64,000 nt of DNA, from the IMG/VR virus record IMGVR_UViG_3300033049_000066, positions 186,001 to 250,000 of that record. One strand, 5' to 3'. Position 1 is the first letter of the stretch; the number at the start of each line of letters is the position of its first letter. The stretch comes from a virus. Under the pieces are notes generated by a model. It was not told where the DNA came from and ran no database searches. It saw nothing but the letters and a program-made list of their open reading frames with translations. Below are positions 57,789-64,000 of the stretch, one piece after another. The translations under genes were made by a program, and so were the position numbers.

Positions 57789-59513
57789 ATGGCAGATAAA
57801 AAGAATGCTGGTGGATGGAAGAAGTATTTTAAAGTAGCAGACACCTCAGGAACAATGAGTCCGATTAGTGGGCTTGGGAATATCAATGGGCAAGTTGGGT
57901 TTAAAAACTATCAGAGTAACTTACCAGAGGTGTACACCGGTCACCCTAATAGAATCGAACGTTACAATCAGTACGAAGCAATGGATATGGATAGCGAAGT
58001 TAACGCTTGCTTAGATATCATATCTGAATTTTCAACTCAAACAAACGAGCAGAACAATACCGCATTTGACTTCTTCTTTAATGAAACACCGACCGACAAC
58101 GAAATTAACATTATTACTCAGCAACTTAATCAATGGGTGAAACTGAACGAATTTGATAAACGCATTTTTAAAATATTTCGCAATACAATTAAGTACGGCG
58201 ATCAAGTTTTTATACGTGATCCAGAAACATTTAAATTATTTTGGGTTGAGACAAACAAAATTTCAAGAGTAATTGTAAACGAAAGTGATGGTAAAAAGCC
58301 CGAGCAATACATTGTTCAAGACATAAATCCAAATTTCGAAAACTTAACAGTCGCAGCAAAAACAACAACTGATTTTCAATCAGGTATGCCAAACCAAGGT
58401 TACACCGCGCCACAATCGTACACAATACCTGATCAACAAGGTGCGAGTACAGGTGGTCGTTTTTCAATGTCGCAGACAGAATCCGCTGTTGACGCAGAGC
58501 ATATTGTACACATCAGCCTTACAGAAGGGCTAGACTACAACTGGCCTTTTGGACAATCAATACTTGAGCAAATATACAAAGTTTACAAACAAAAAGAATT
58601 ACTTGAAGACGCTATTTTAATATATCGCATACAACGAGCACCGGAGCGCCGCATTTTTTATGTTGACACAGGCGATATGCCAGCACATTTAGCAATGGGA
58701 TTTGTTGAACGTATTAAGAACGAAATACACCAACGCAGAATACCAACACAGAGCGGTGGAGCAAACCAACTGGATGCGAGTTACAATCCAATTTCAATGA
58801 ATGAAGATTACTTTTTCCCGCAAACCGCTGATGGACGTGGCTCGAGAGTAGAGACATTACCCGGTGGACAGAATCTGTCTGAGATCGACGACCTACGTTA
58901 CTTCAACAACAAAATGGCACGTGGACTTCGAGTACCGTCAAGCTACCTACCAACTGGCCCAGATGACAGCCAAGGGACACTAAACGATGGACGCATGGGA
59001 ACGGCACTGATCCAAGAATTCCGCTTCAATCAGTACTGCGAGAGAATACAAAATACTATCATCACGAAGCTAAACACAGAATTCAAGATGTTTTTACACT
59101 GGAGAGGCTTCAACATTGATTCCAAAATCTTCGACTTAAAATTTAACAACCCGCAAAACTTTGCTAGCTACAGACAAACAGAGCTCGACGCCACGCGCCT
59201 TGGCAACTTCGGTGGTGTTACAGATATTCCTTACATGTCTAAGCGATTCGCCCTGAAACGCTACTTAGGGCTATCAGAAGCAGAGATGGTCGAGAACGAA
59301 AAAATGTGGCGCGAAGAAAATAACGTTCCAGATGAATCAGTTACTGGCGGCGCCGGTGATGACTTACGTGGTGTTGGTGTCACTCCTGGGGGAATGGACG
59401 CAGACTTGGGAGACCTAGATGATTTTGAAGGCGCCGACGAGCTTGACCTTGATCTCGACGGTGGCCCAGATGAAGCAGGTGCCGGAGCCGAGATAGATGT
59501 CGAAACGCCATAA
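57789..59513 (+). CDS. 20: portal vertex protein gp20
   Basis: 574-residue portal that forms the dodecameric DNA-entry ring and nucleates the prohead. Family features: EAMDMDSEVNACLDIISEFS, FKIFRNTIKYGDQVFIRDP, HISLTEGLDYNWPFGQSILE, FYVDTGDMPAHLAMGFVERI, YFFPQTADGRGSRVETLPGG, and NNKMARGLRVPSSYL. It is near T4 length (524) plus an acidic, Gly/Asp-rich C-terminal tail of about 60 residues. An exact late box lies just upstream. Confidence 0.96.
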   Translation: MADKKNAGGWKKYFKVADTSGTMSPISGLGNINGQVGFKNYQSNLPEVYTGHPNRIERYNQYEAMDMDSEVNACLDIISEFSTQTNEQNNTAFDFFFNETPTDNEINIITQQLNQWVKLNEFDKRIFKIFRNTIKYGDQVFIRDPETFKLFWVETNKISRVIVNESDGKKPEQYIVQDINPNFENLTVAAKTTTDFQSGMPNQGYTAPQSYTIPDQQGASTGGRFSMSQTESAVDAEHIVHISLTEGLDYNWPFGQSILEQIYKVYKQKELLEDAILIYRIQRAPERRIFYVDTGDMPAHLAMGFVERIKNEIHQRRIPTQSGGANQLDASYNPISMNEDYFFPQTADGRGSRVETLPGGQNLSEIDDLRYFNNKMARGLRVPSSYLPTGPDDSQGTLNDGRMGTALIQEFRFNQYCERIQNTIITKLNTEFKMFLHWRGFNIDSKIFDLKFNNPQNFASYRQTELDATRLGNFGGVTDIPYMSKRFALKRYLGLSEAEMVENEKMWREENNVPDESVTGGAGDDLRGVGVTPGGMDADLGDLDDFEGADELDLDLDGGPDEAGAGAEIDVETP

Positions 59514-59516
59514 ATA
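59509..59516 (+). promoter_or_regulatory. late promoter box CATAAATA
   Basis: CATAAATAAATAC at 59509, overlapping the gp20 stop and six bases before the next ATG. Confidence 0.55.
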
Positions 59517-59522
59517 AATACT

Positions 59523-59762
59523 ATGAACATACAAGACGTTGTACTACTATTAGAACTTGATGCGCCAATCCCAGGCATGCAAGATGTTGGCGATGATCTC
59601 TCAACAAAATACGCAATGCGACAAACACGATTGACACTAAAACAGCTCAACAAGCTGCGGAAAATGAATGACATCCGTGAGTACGAAAAAGCCGCCAAAT
59701 TGAAGAACGTCCGAGCACAGTACGGAAACGCAGATGACGGTGACGGAATGGATTCTTTTTAA
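59523..59762 (+). CDS. small virion-assembly protein (gene 67 position)
   Basis: 79 residues between portal and prohead protease, where T4 has genes 67 and 68. An N-terminal hydrophobic helix (NIQDVVLLLEL) is followed by a basic helical region (MRQTRLTLKQLNKLRKMNDI) and an acidic tail. It does not align obviously with T4 gp67. Its role in core or prohead assembly is inferred from position only. Confidence 0.6.
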   Translation: MNIQDVVLLLELDAPIPGMQDVGDDLSTKYAMRQTRLTLKQLNKLRKMNDIREYEKAAKLKNVRAQYGNADDGDGMDSF

Positions 59763-59763
59763 A

Positions 59764-60102
59764 ATGAAATCGACTGAATTTATAACCGAATGGAAAAAGT
59801 ACGATAAAGTTGACCCACTTTTGTCACAAGCTAGAAAAATAGCAACAGGCGAAATTAATAAACTTAGTAAAGAATTTCGCCTTCGGCGCAGGTGGTCTGA
59901 ATGGACTGATGACAAGGTAGCTATCCAGTTTTGGCAACGTGACAATAATTATGACCCCAAGACTGTTACACTAACTCTAGAATACCAAAAATTATTAAGA
60001 AAGCTGTGTCGCCAGTTAATAAAGTCTCCGAATATTGCAAGCGCAAAGGTAACGCCAAACGCATTACACCGTCCCGACATTATAGTTACAGTTTCTTACT
60101 AG
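59764..60102 (+). CDS. small virion-assembly protein (gene 68 position)
   Basis: 112 residues starting at ATG 59764, one base after the previous stop; an in-frame ATG at 59734 is possible. The N-terminus MKSTEFITEWKKYD is followed by a basic region (LSKEFRLRRRWSEWTDD). No function is assigned. It is the last gene before a rho-independent terminator. Confidence 0.6.
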   Translation: MKSTEFITEWKKYDKVDPLLSQARKIATGEINKLSKEFRLRRRWSEWTDDKVAIQFWQRDNNYDPKTVTLTLEYQKLLRKLCRQLIKSPNIASAKVTPNALHRPDIIVTVSY

Positions 60103-60126
60103 CACCTAGCACTAACATTTAAAACA

Positions 60127-60157
60127 AAAGGTAATTTCGGTAAAGAATTACCTTTTT
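60127..60157 (+). terminator. rho-independent terminator
   Basis: AAAGGTAATT (60127-60136) pairs perfectly with AATTACCTTT (60146-60155), followed by TTTTT. Then come two further CTACCTTTTT repeats, which extend the T-rich tract to about 60180. Confidence 0.85.
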
Positions 60158-60260
60158 CTACCTTTTTCTACCTTTTTTACCTATTAAACACCTACTTTTC
60201 TCTTTTCTCTATTAAATACACGCATAAAGAATATATATATACCCTTTAGGAGATTCTAAA

Positions 60261-61022
60261 ATGGATAAATTTGAACAACTTATAAAATACTCAAACAATG
60301 GTGAAGATGCGTTACTTAACGAACTTTTTCACGAAATTGTAGTTGAGAAATCTCGTGAAATATACGAGTCATTAATGGATAGCGAAAATGAAATGGGCGG
60401 CGATTCAGCTGACGAACTTCTTAACGATATCACATCTGATGAAAACGGTATGCGCGAAGACGACGATCTAAACATGGAACCAGAACTAGGTGCTGATGAC
60501 GAACTAAACATGGAACCCGAAGTAGATGCTGATGAATTTGGTGGAGAAGAAGGCGAAGCTGATCTTGAAGATCGAGTCGTTGACTTAGAAGACCAACTAG
60601 ATGCATTAATGGCTGAATTTGATTCTGTTATTGGTGGAGAAGAAGCTGAACTTGGTTCTGATGAACTTGGTGCAGAAGCAGGCGAAGAATTTGGTGCAGA
60701 AGCAGGCGAAAAATTTGGTGCTGAAGAAGAAAATATGGAAGGCCGTTTTAACGAAGCAGTGTCACTGACTAAAGTTACAACAGGAATTGCTAATTCAACT
60801 GAACCAGAAGGCACAAATAAGCGTTCTATCAATGCTGACAACAGCGGTAAGAAAGGTGCAGTTGCAAAACCACACCAGACTAACGGCGAAGAAGGCAATG
60901 TAGCAAACCCAACAGTTAAACCAGGCGACGGTACAACAGCGCCAAACGAAAGCAAAGTTAAAGAACCTAAGAAGAAGGGTGAAGACGGCGCAATCAACAA
61001 GAAAAGTTTAAGCGGTTCATAA
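60261..61022 (+). CDS. acidic prohead-core-type protein
   Basis: 253 residues, extremely acidic in the middle. An N-terminal helix (KFEQLIKYSNNGEDALLNEL, then KSREIYESLM) resembles the gp67-type core end. Two DLNMEPE/ELNMEPE repeats are followed by a coiled segment (DLEDRVVDLEDQLDALMAEF) and repeats of GAEAGEEFGAE. The C-terminus is Lys/Gly-rich. AGGAG precedes the ATG. Acidic composition, the LEDR coiled coil and placement before gp21 indicate a scaffold core component that is probably cleaved by gp21. Confidence 0.68.
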   Translation: MDKFEQLIKYSNNGEDALLNELFHEIVVEKSREIYESLMDSENEMGGDSADELLNDITSDENGMREDDDLNMEPELGADDELNMEPEVDADEFGGEEGEADLEDRVVDLEDQLDALMAEFDSVIGGEEAELGSDELGAEAGEEFGAEAGEKFGAEEENMEGRFNEAVSLTKVTTGIANSTEPEGTNKRSINADNSGKKGAVAKPHQTNGEEGNVANPTVKPGDGTTAPNESKVKEPKKKGEDGAINKKSLSGS

Positions 61023-61031
61023 GGGCTTACG

Positions 61032-61664
61032 ATGAGTATCTTACAAGAATATTTAAATTATGACGCAGCTAATGTTGAGCTTCTCACTGAAGCCAACAGC
61101 AGCGGCGGCAAAGATTTATACATGAAGGGCATCTGCATTCAAGGCGATCAAAAAAACGCCAACCAACGCATTTACCCTGCAAGAGAAATCACAACAGCCG
61201 TTAAAACACTTAACGAACAAATCAACGGTGGCTATTCTGTCTTAGGCGAAATAGACCATCCGGAAGATTTAAAGATCAATTTAGACCGCGTGTCGCACAT
61301 GATTACAGAAATGTGGATGGAAGGCGCTAACGGTTACGGTAAGTTAAAGATACTTCCAACTCCGATGGGCAAAGTTATTGAAACAATGCTACAGTCAAAA
61401 GTTAAATTAGGCGTTTCGTCTAGGGGAAGTGGTAATGTTAACGAAGCCACAGGACACGTCAGTGAATTTGAAATAATCACTGTAGATATCGTAGCACAGC
61501 CATCTGCTCCGGAAGCGTATCCGACAGCTATATATGAAGGCATCATGAATATGAAAGGTGGCTTGAAGTTGTTAGGTATTGCAGAAGACGCTTGCGAGAA
61601 CAAACGTGTACAAAGATATTTGAAAGAAGGCGTAATTGCGTTAATTAAAGATTTAAAGATTTAA
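61032..61664 (+). CDS. 21: prohead protease gp21
   Basis: 210-residue serine protease that degrades the scaffold and trims gp23 and other core proteins during head maturation. Catalytic residues fit the family: His76 in GEIDHPE and Ser129/Ser130 in LGVSSRGSG, with an Asp in EIITVDIVAQPSAP. Length matches T4 gp21 (212). Its stop overlaps the start of a homing endonuclease (TAATG). Its last residues KDLKI recur at the end of that nuclease. Confidence 0.94.
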   Translation: MSILQEYLNYDAANVELLTEANSSGGKDLYMKGICIQGDQKNANQRIYPAREITTAVKTLNEQINGGYSVLGEIDHPEDLKINLDRVSHMITEMWMEGANGYGKLKILPTPMGKVIETMLQSKVKLGVSSRGSGNVNEATGHVSEFEIITVDIVAQPSAPEAYPTAIYEGIMNMKGGLKLLGIAEDACENKRVQRYLKEGVIALIKDLKI

Positions 61665-62260
61665 TGACAGAAGCGTTTGTATATAAGTGGACACAAATAT
61701 CAACTAAGAAATGGTACATTGGGTCCAGAACAGCAAAAGGTTGTTCTATGCAAGATGGGTATATTTGCTCTAGTAGAATTGTTAAACCTTTAATTTTAGA
61801 AAATGCAGTTGAATGGAATAGAGAAATACTAGCAGTTGGCACACCAGATAATATGCGCCAGCTCGAAAGTAAAATGCTACAGCAGCTTGATGCAAAAAAT
61901 GATCCGATGAGTTTTAACGAATCAAACGCAGATGGCAAATTTAGTACCGCGGGGATTGAACCGTGGAACAAAGATAAGAAAACGGGGCACACGCCGTGGA
62001 ATAAAGGACTTGCTAAAGAGCTTCAGCCAGGATACGGATTGAAGCATACTAAAGAAAATAAAGAATTATTTAGTAAAAATCAGCAAGGAGCGAGTAATTC
62101 TATGTATGGTGCTACGCCGTGGAATAAAGGTAATACAGGTAAGAAGTGGTTTAACAACGGCTCAATTGAAAAAACTTTTATACCAGGTAACGAATTGGAA
62201 AGTTTTGTTGTAGGAAGATTGACAAAACCCAATATGAGATCGAAAGATCTTAAAATTTAG
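61664..62260 (+). CDS. free-standing GIY-YIG homing endonuclease
   Basis: 198 residues. The N-terminal nuclease domain has VYKWT...WYIGSRT (GIY-YIG-like motif) and a Glu near residue 68 (QLESKML). It is followed by NUMOD3-type DNA-binding repeats PWNKDKKTG, PWNKGLAKE and PWNKGNTGKKW. It lies between gp21 and gp22, a pair that is usually adjacent, overlaps the gp21 stop, and ends KDLKI like gp21. The likely target is the 21/22 junction of related phages. Confidence 0.88.
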   Translation: MTEAFVYKWTQISTKKWYIGSRTAKGCSMQDGYICSSRIVKPLILENAVEWNREILAVGTPDNMRQLESKMLQQLDAKNDPMSFNESNADGKFSTAGIEPWNKDKKTGHTPWNKGLAKELQPGYGLKHTKENKELFSKNQQGASNSMYGATPWNKGNTGKKWFNNGSIEKTFIPGNELESFVVGRLTKPNMRSKDLKI

Positions 62261-62271
62261 GAGACCACAAA

Positions 62272-63369
62272 ATGTTAGATGCAATCAAACAATTGCTTGA
62301 CAGTAACGTGATTAACGAAGATACCAGCTCAGAGATAATGGAAGCCTGGGATTCAAAGTTAACTGAGGCTCGCGACGAATTACGTATTGAGTTACGTGAA
62401 GAATTTGCGCAGCGTTACAATCACGACAAGACAGTGATGGTGAAAGCTCTTGATAAAATGATGACTGAAGGTTTAACAGCTGAAATTGCTGAATTTGTCG
62501 AGGAGAAATCTGCACTTGCAGAAGATCGCGTTAAGTTCAACAAGAAAATGGCTGAAAACGGTGCTAAGTTCAATAACTTCATGACAGCTAAATTAGCTGA
62601 AGAAATTAAAGAACTCCGTAAAGATCGTCAGATACAAACAGAAGGCCTAAAGAAAGTTGAAAATTTCGTTGCTGAGAAATTAGCAAAGGAAATTAACGAG
62701 TTTGCAACAGACAAACGTGACTTAGTGGAAACTAAAGTACGTCTTGTTGCTGAAGCTCGCACTCAACTAAACGCACTTAAGAAACGTTTCGTTACTGAAA
62801 GTGCTGCTAAGGTTAAGCAACATGTTTCATCAAGACTATCATCAGAGTTAACAGCATTACAAGAAGACATCAAAGCCGCTCGCGAGAATAGCTTTGGACG
62901 ACGCATTTTTGAAGCTTATTCAACTGAGTTCACATCAACTCATCTGAACGAGAACGCAGAAATACGTAAATTGAAAGATGCTTTAGAAGCTAAAGGAACA
63001 GAGTTAACAGAATCTGTAACTAGAGCTTCTAAGTTAAAAGCTCTCACTGAGAGTAAAACGAGAGAAATTCGTATGATTAAAGAAGGCAATCAGCGTGATG
63101 AGATGTTAACAGATTTGTTAGCACCACTGAACAAAGATAAGCGCGAAGTCATGCAAAATCTATTGGAAAGCGTTCAGACAGGTCGTTTGACGAATGCTTT
63201 TGAAAAATATCTACCAGCGGTACTTGCTAATAAAGCTAAAGACACTGCTCCTTCTAAGAAGCGAGTAGTTACCGAAAGCCGTAAAGCTGTAACTGGGGAT
63301 AAACGAGCTGCTAAAGTTGTAGTTGATAATAATATTATTGACATCAAGAAATTAGCTGGCTTAAAATAA
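62272..63369 (+). CDS. 22: prohead scaffold protein gp22
   Basis: 365 residues of almost continuous charged coiled coil (for example VEEKSALAEDRVKFNKKMAE, LAKEINEFATDKRDLVE), as expected for the main scaffold protein. The N-terminus NVINEDTSSEIMEAWDSKL is typical of gp22 of this group, and the C-terminus IIDIKKLAGLK resembles others in the group. AGGAG precedes the ATG. It is removed by gp21 during maturation. It is longer than T4 gp22 (269). Confidence 0.92.
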   Translation: MLDAIKQLLDSNVINEDTSSEIMEAWDSKLTEARDELRIELREEFAQRYNHDKTVMVKALDKMMTEGLTAEIAEFVEEKSALAEDRVKFNKKMAENGAKFNNFMTAKLAEEIKELRKDRQIQTEGLKKVENFVAEKLAKEINEFATDKRDLVETKVRLVAEARTQLNALKKRFVTESAAKVKQHVSSRLSSELTALQEDIKAARENSFGRRIFEAYSTEFTSTHLNENAEIRKLKDALEAKGTELTESVTRASKLKALTESKTREIRMIKEGNQRDEMLTDLLAPLNKDKREVMQNLLESVQTGRLTNAFEKYLPAVLANKAKDTAPSKKRVVTESRKAVTGDKRAAKVVVDNNIIDIKKLAGLK

Positions 63370-63390
63370 GTGTAAATAGGAGATATAAAA

Positions 63391-64000
63391 ATGTCACAAG
63401 CACTATTAGAAAACCGTTGGGGTGAGACCAAAGAAGCATTGCTTGAAGGTCTTGACGGAACGAAACGTTCATCAATGAGCGTTATCTTAGAAAATACCCG
63501 TAACCACTTAGCAGAATCTGCTTCAAGTGGCGCTACTGCCGCTGGTAACGTTGCAACATTAAACCGTGTTATTTTACCAGTTATTCGACGTGTTATGCCT
63601 ACCGTTATTGCTAACGAATTAGTAGGTGTTCAACCAATGAGTGGACCTGTTTCACAGATTCACACACTTCGCGTTCGTTACGGTGAAACATTAACTGACG
63701 GTTCTGCCGCAGCTACTAACGTTGCACCAGGTGATGAAGCTTTATCACCATTCAAAATTGCTCAGGCTTACTCAGCTGGTAATGGCGCAGCATCACAAGC
63801 TAACTATACAGCAGCAGCAACAGCTGGAATGGAAGGCACAGGTGGACGTTCAATAAGCGTACAGATCCTGAAGCAGGCAGTTGAAGCTAAAACTCGTAAG
63901 TTACAAGCACGTTGGACTTTCGAATCAGCACAAGACGCACAGTCTATGCATGGCATCGACGTAGAAGCAGAAATCATGGCAGCATTAGCGCAAGAAATTA
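63391..64000 (+). CDS. 23: major capsid protein gp23 (5' part)
   Basis: First 203 codons; the gene continues past the window. The N-terminal propeptide (SQALLENRWGETKEALLEG) is followed by core gp23 motifs LNRVILPVIRRVMPTVIANE, LVGVQPMSGPVSQIHTLRVR and RSISVQILKQAVEAKTRKLQ. LAE at 40-42 and ILE at 32-34 fit the gp21 cleavage rule (L/I-x-E), so a propeptide of about 42 residues, shorter than the T4 one (65), may be removed. TAGGAG precedes the ATG. Confidence 0.96.
   Translation, partial: MSQALLENRWGETKEALLEGLDGTKRSSMSVILENTRNHLAESASSGATAAGNVATLNRVILPVIRRVMPTVIANELVGVQPMSGPVSQIHTLRVRYGETLTDGSAAATNVAPGDEALSPFKIAQAYSAGNGAASQANYTAAATAGMEGTGGRSISVQILKQAVEAKTRKLQARWTFESAQDAQSMHGIDVEAEIMAALAQEI

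Noticed and set aside
60150-60180. Repeated CTACCTTTTT units as a possible CRISPR or short tandem repeat
   Set aside because: Only about three T-rich units directly after a terminator stem; best read as the terminator tail.
60329-61000. 223-codon open frame on the minus strand
   Set aside because: Shadow of the GAA/GAT-rich acidic gene at 60261; composition is Ser/Pro-rich low complexity, with no ribosome site and no domain.

Overview
The window is part of the genome of a T4-like myovirus. The evidence is the set of T4-type hallmark genes: portal gp20, prohead protease gp21, scaffold gp22, major capsid gp23 (cut by the window end), baseplate gp5, gp6, gp25, gp26 and gp53-like, recombination nuclease gp46/gp47, endonuclease VII gp49, late sigma factor gp55, RNA ligases 1 and 2, polynucleotide kinase, DHFR and thymidylate synthase. 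The very large virion protein beside gp6, the fibre N-terminal domain and several small conserved proteins resemble the marine/freshwater branch of T4-like phages rather than coliphage T4. The host is not shown directly. The IscU homologue is so close to proteobacterial IscU that a proteobacterial host, perhaps gammaproteobacterial, is the best guess. No tRNA, CRISPR array, integrase or IS element was seen.

Layout. (1) 1-18.9 kb, plus strand: early/middle accessory genes. These are an RNA-repair cluster (Rnl1, metallophosphoesterase, Pnk, Rnl2) with an embedded IscU gene, a thermonuclease, a run of zinc-ribbon microproteins, a MoxR ATPase with a VWA/metallopeptidase partner, five tandem small paralogues, DHFR and ThyA. 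Blocks in this region start at near-identical sigma70-type promoters (AGGTTGAC, 17 bp, TATAAT). (2) 19.1-46.2 kb, minus strand: late tail and baseplate genes, namely two paralogous fibres, a fibre-assembly protein, a 4405-residue virion protein, gp6, gp25, gp5, a hub protein, gp53 and a tail-tube/baseplate-cap candidate. (3) 46.3-53.2 kb, plus strand: gp55 with an intein, gp47, a sulfotransferase, and gp46 with an intein. (4) 53.2-55.7 kb, minus strand: gp49, a gap of about 840 bp, then gp26 with a predicted -1 frameshift extension. (5) 55.8-64 kb, plus strand: a tape-measure candidate, gp20, small core proteins, gp21, a GIY-YIG homing endonuclease, gp22 and gp23.

How it fits together. Early sigma70-like promoters drive the accessory genes, gp55 and gp47/gp46. 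gp55 would then direct host RNA polymerase to late promoters of the TATAAATA/CATAAATA type, which lie before gp6, the 46.2 kb baseplate operon, the tape-measure candidate, gp20 and the small gene after it. The early promoter of gp55 and a late promoter sit back to back at 46.2-46.3 kb. Three homing elements (two inteins and one free-standing nuclease) lie within about 15 kb.

The most interesting points are a class 3 (W-C-T type) intein splitting the P-loop of gp46, an intein inside the late sigma factor, a canonical T_TTT_TTC slippery heptamer joining gp26 to a start-less downstream frame, and a complete phage-borne IscU.
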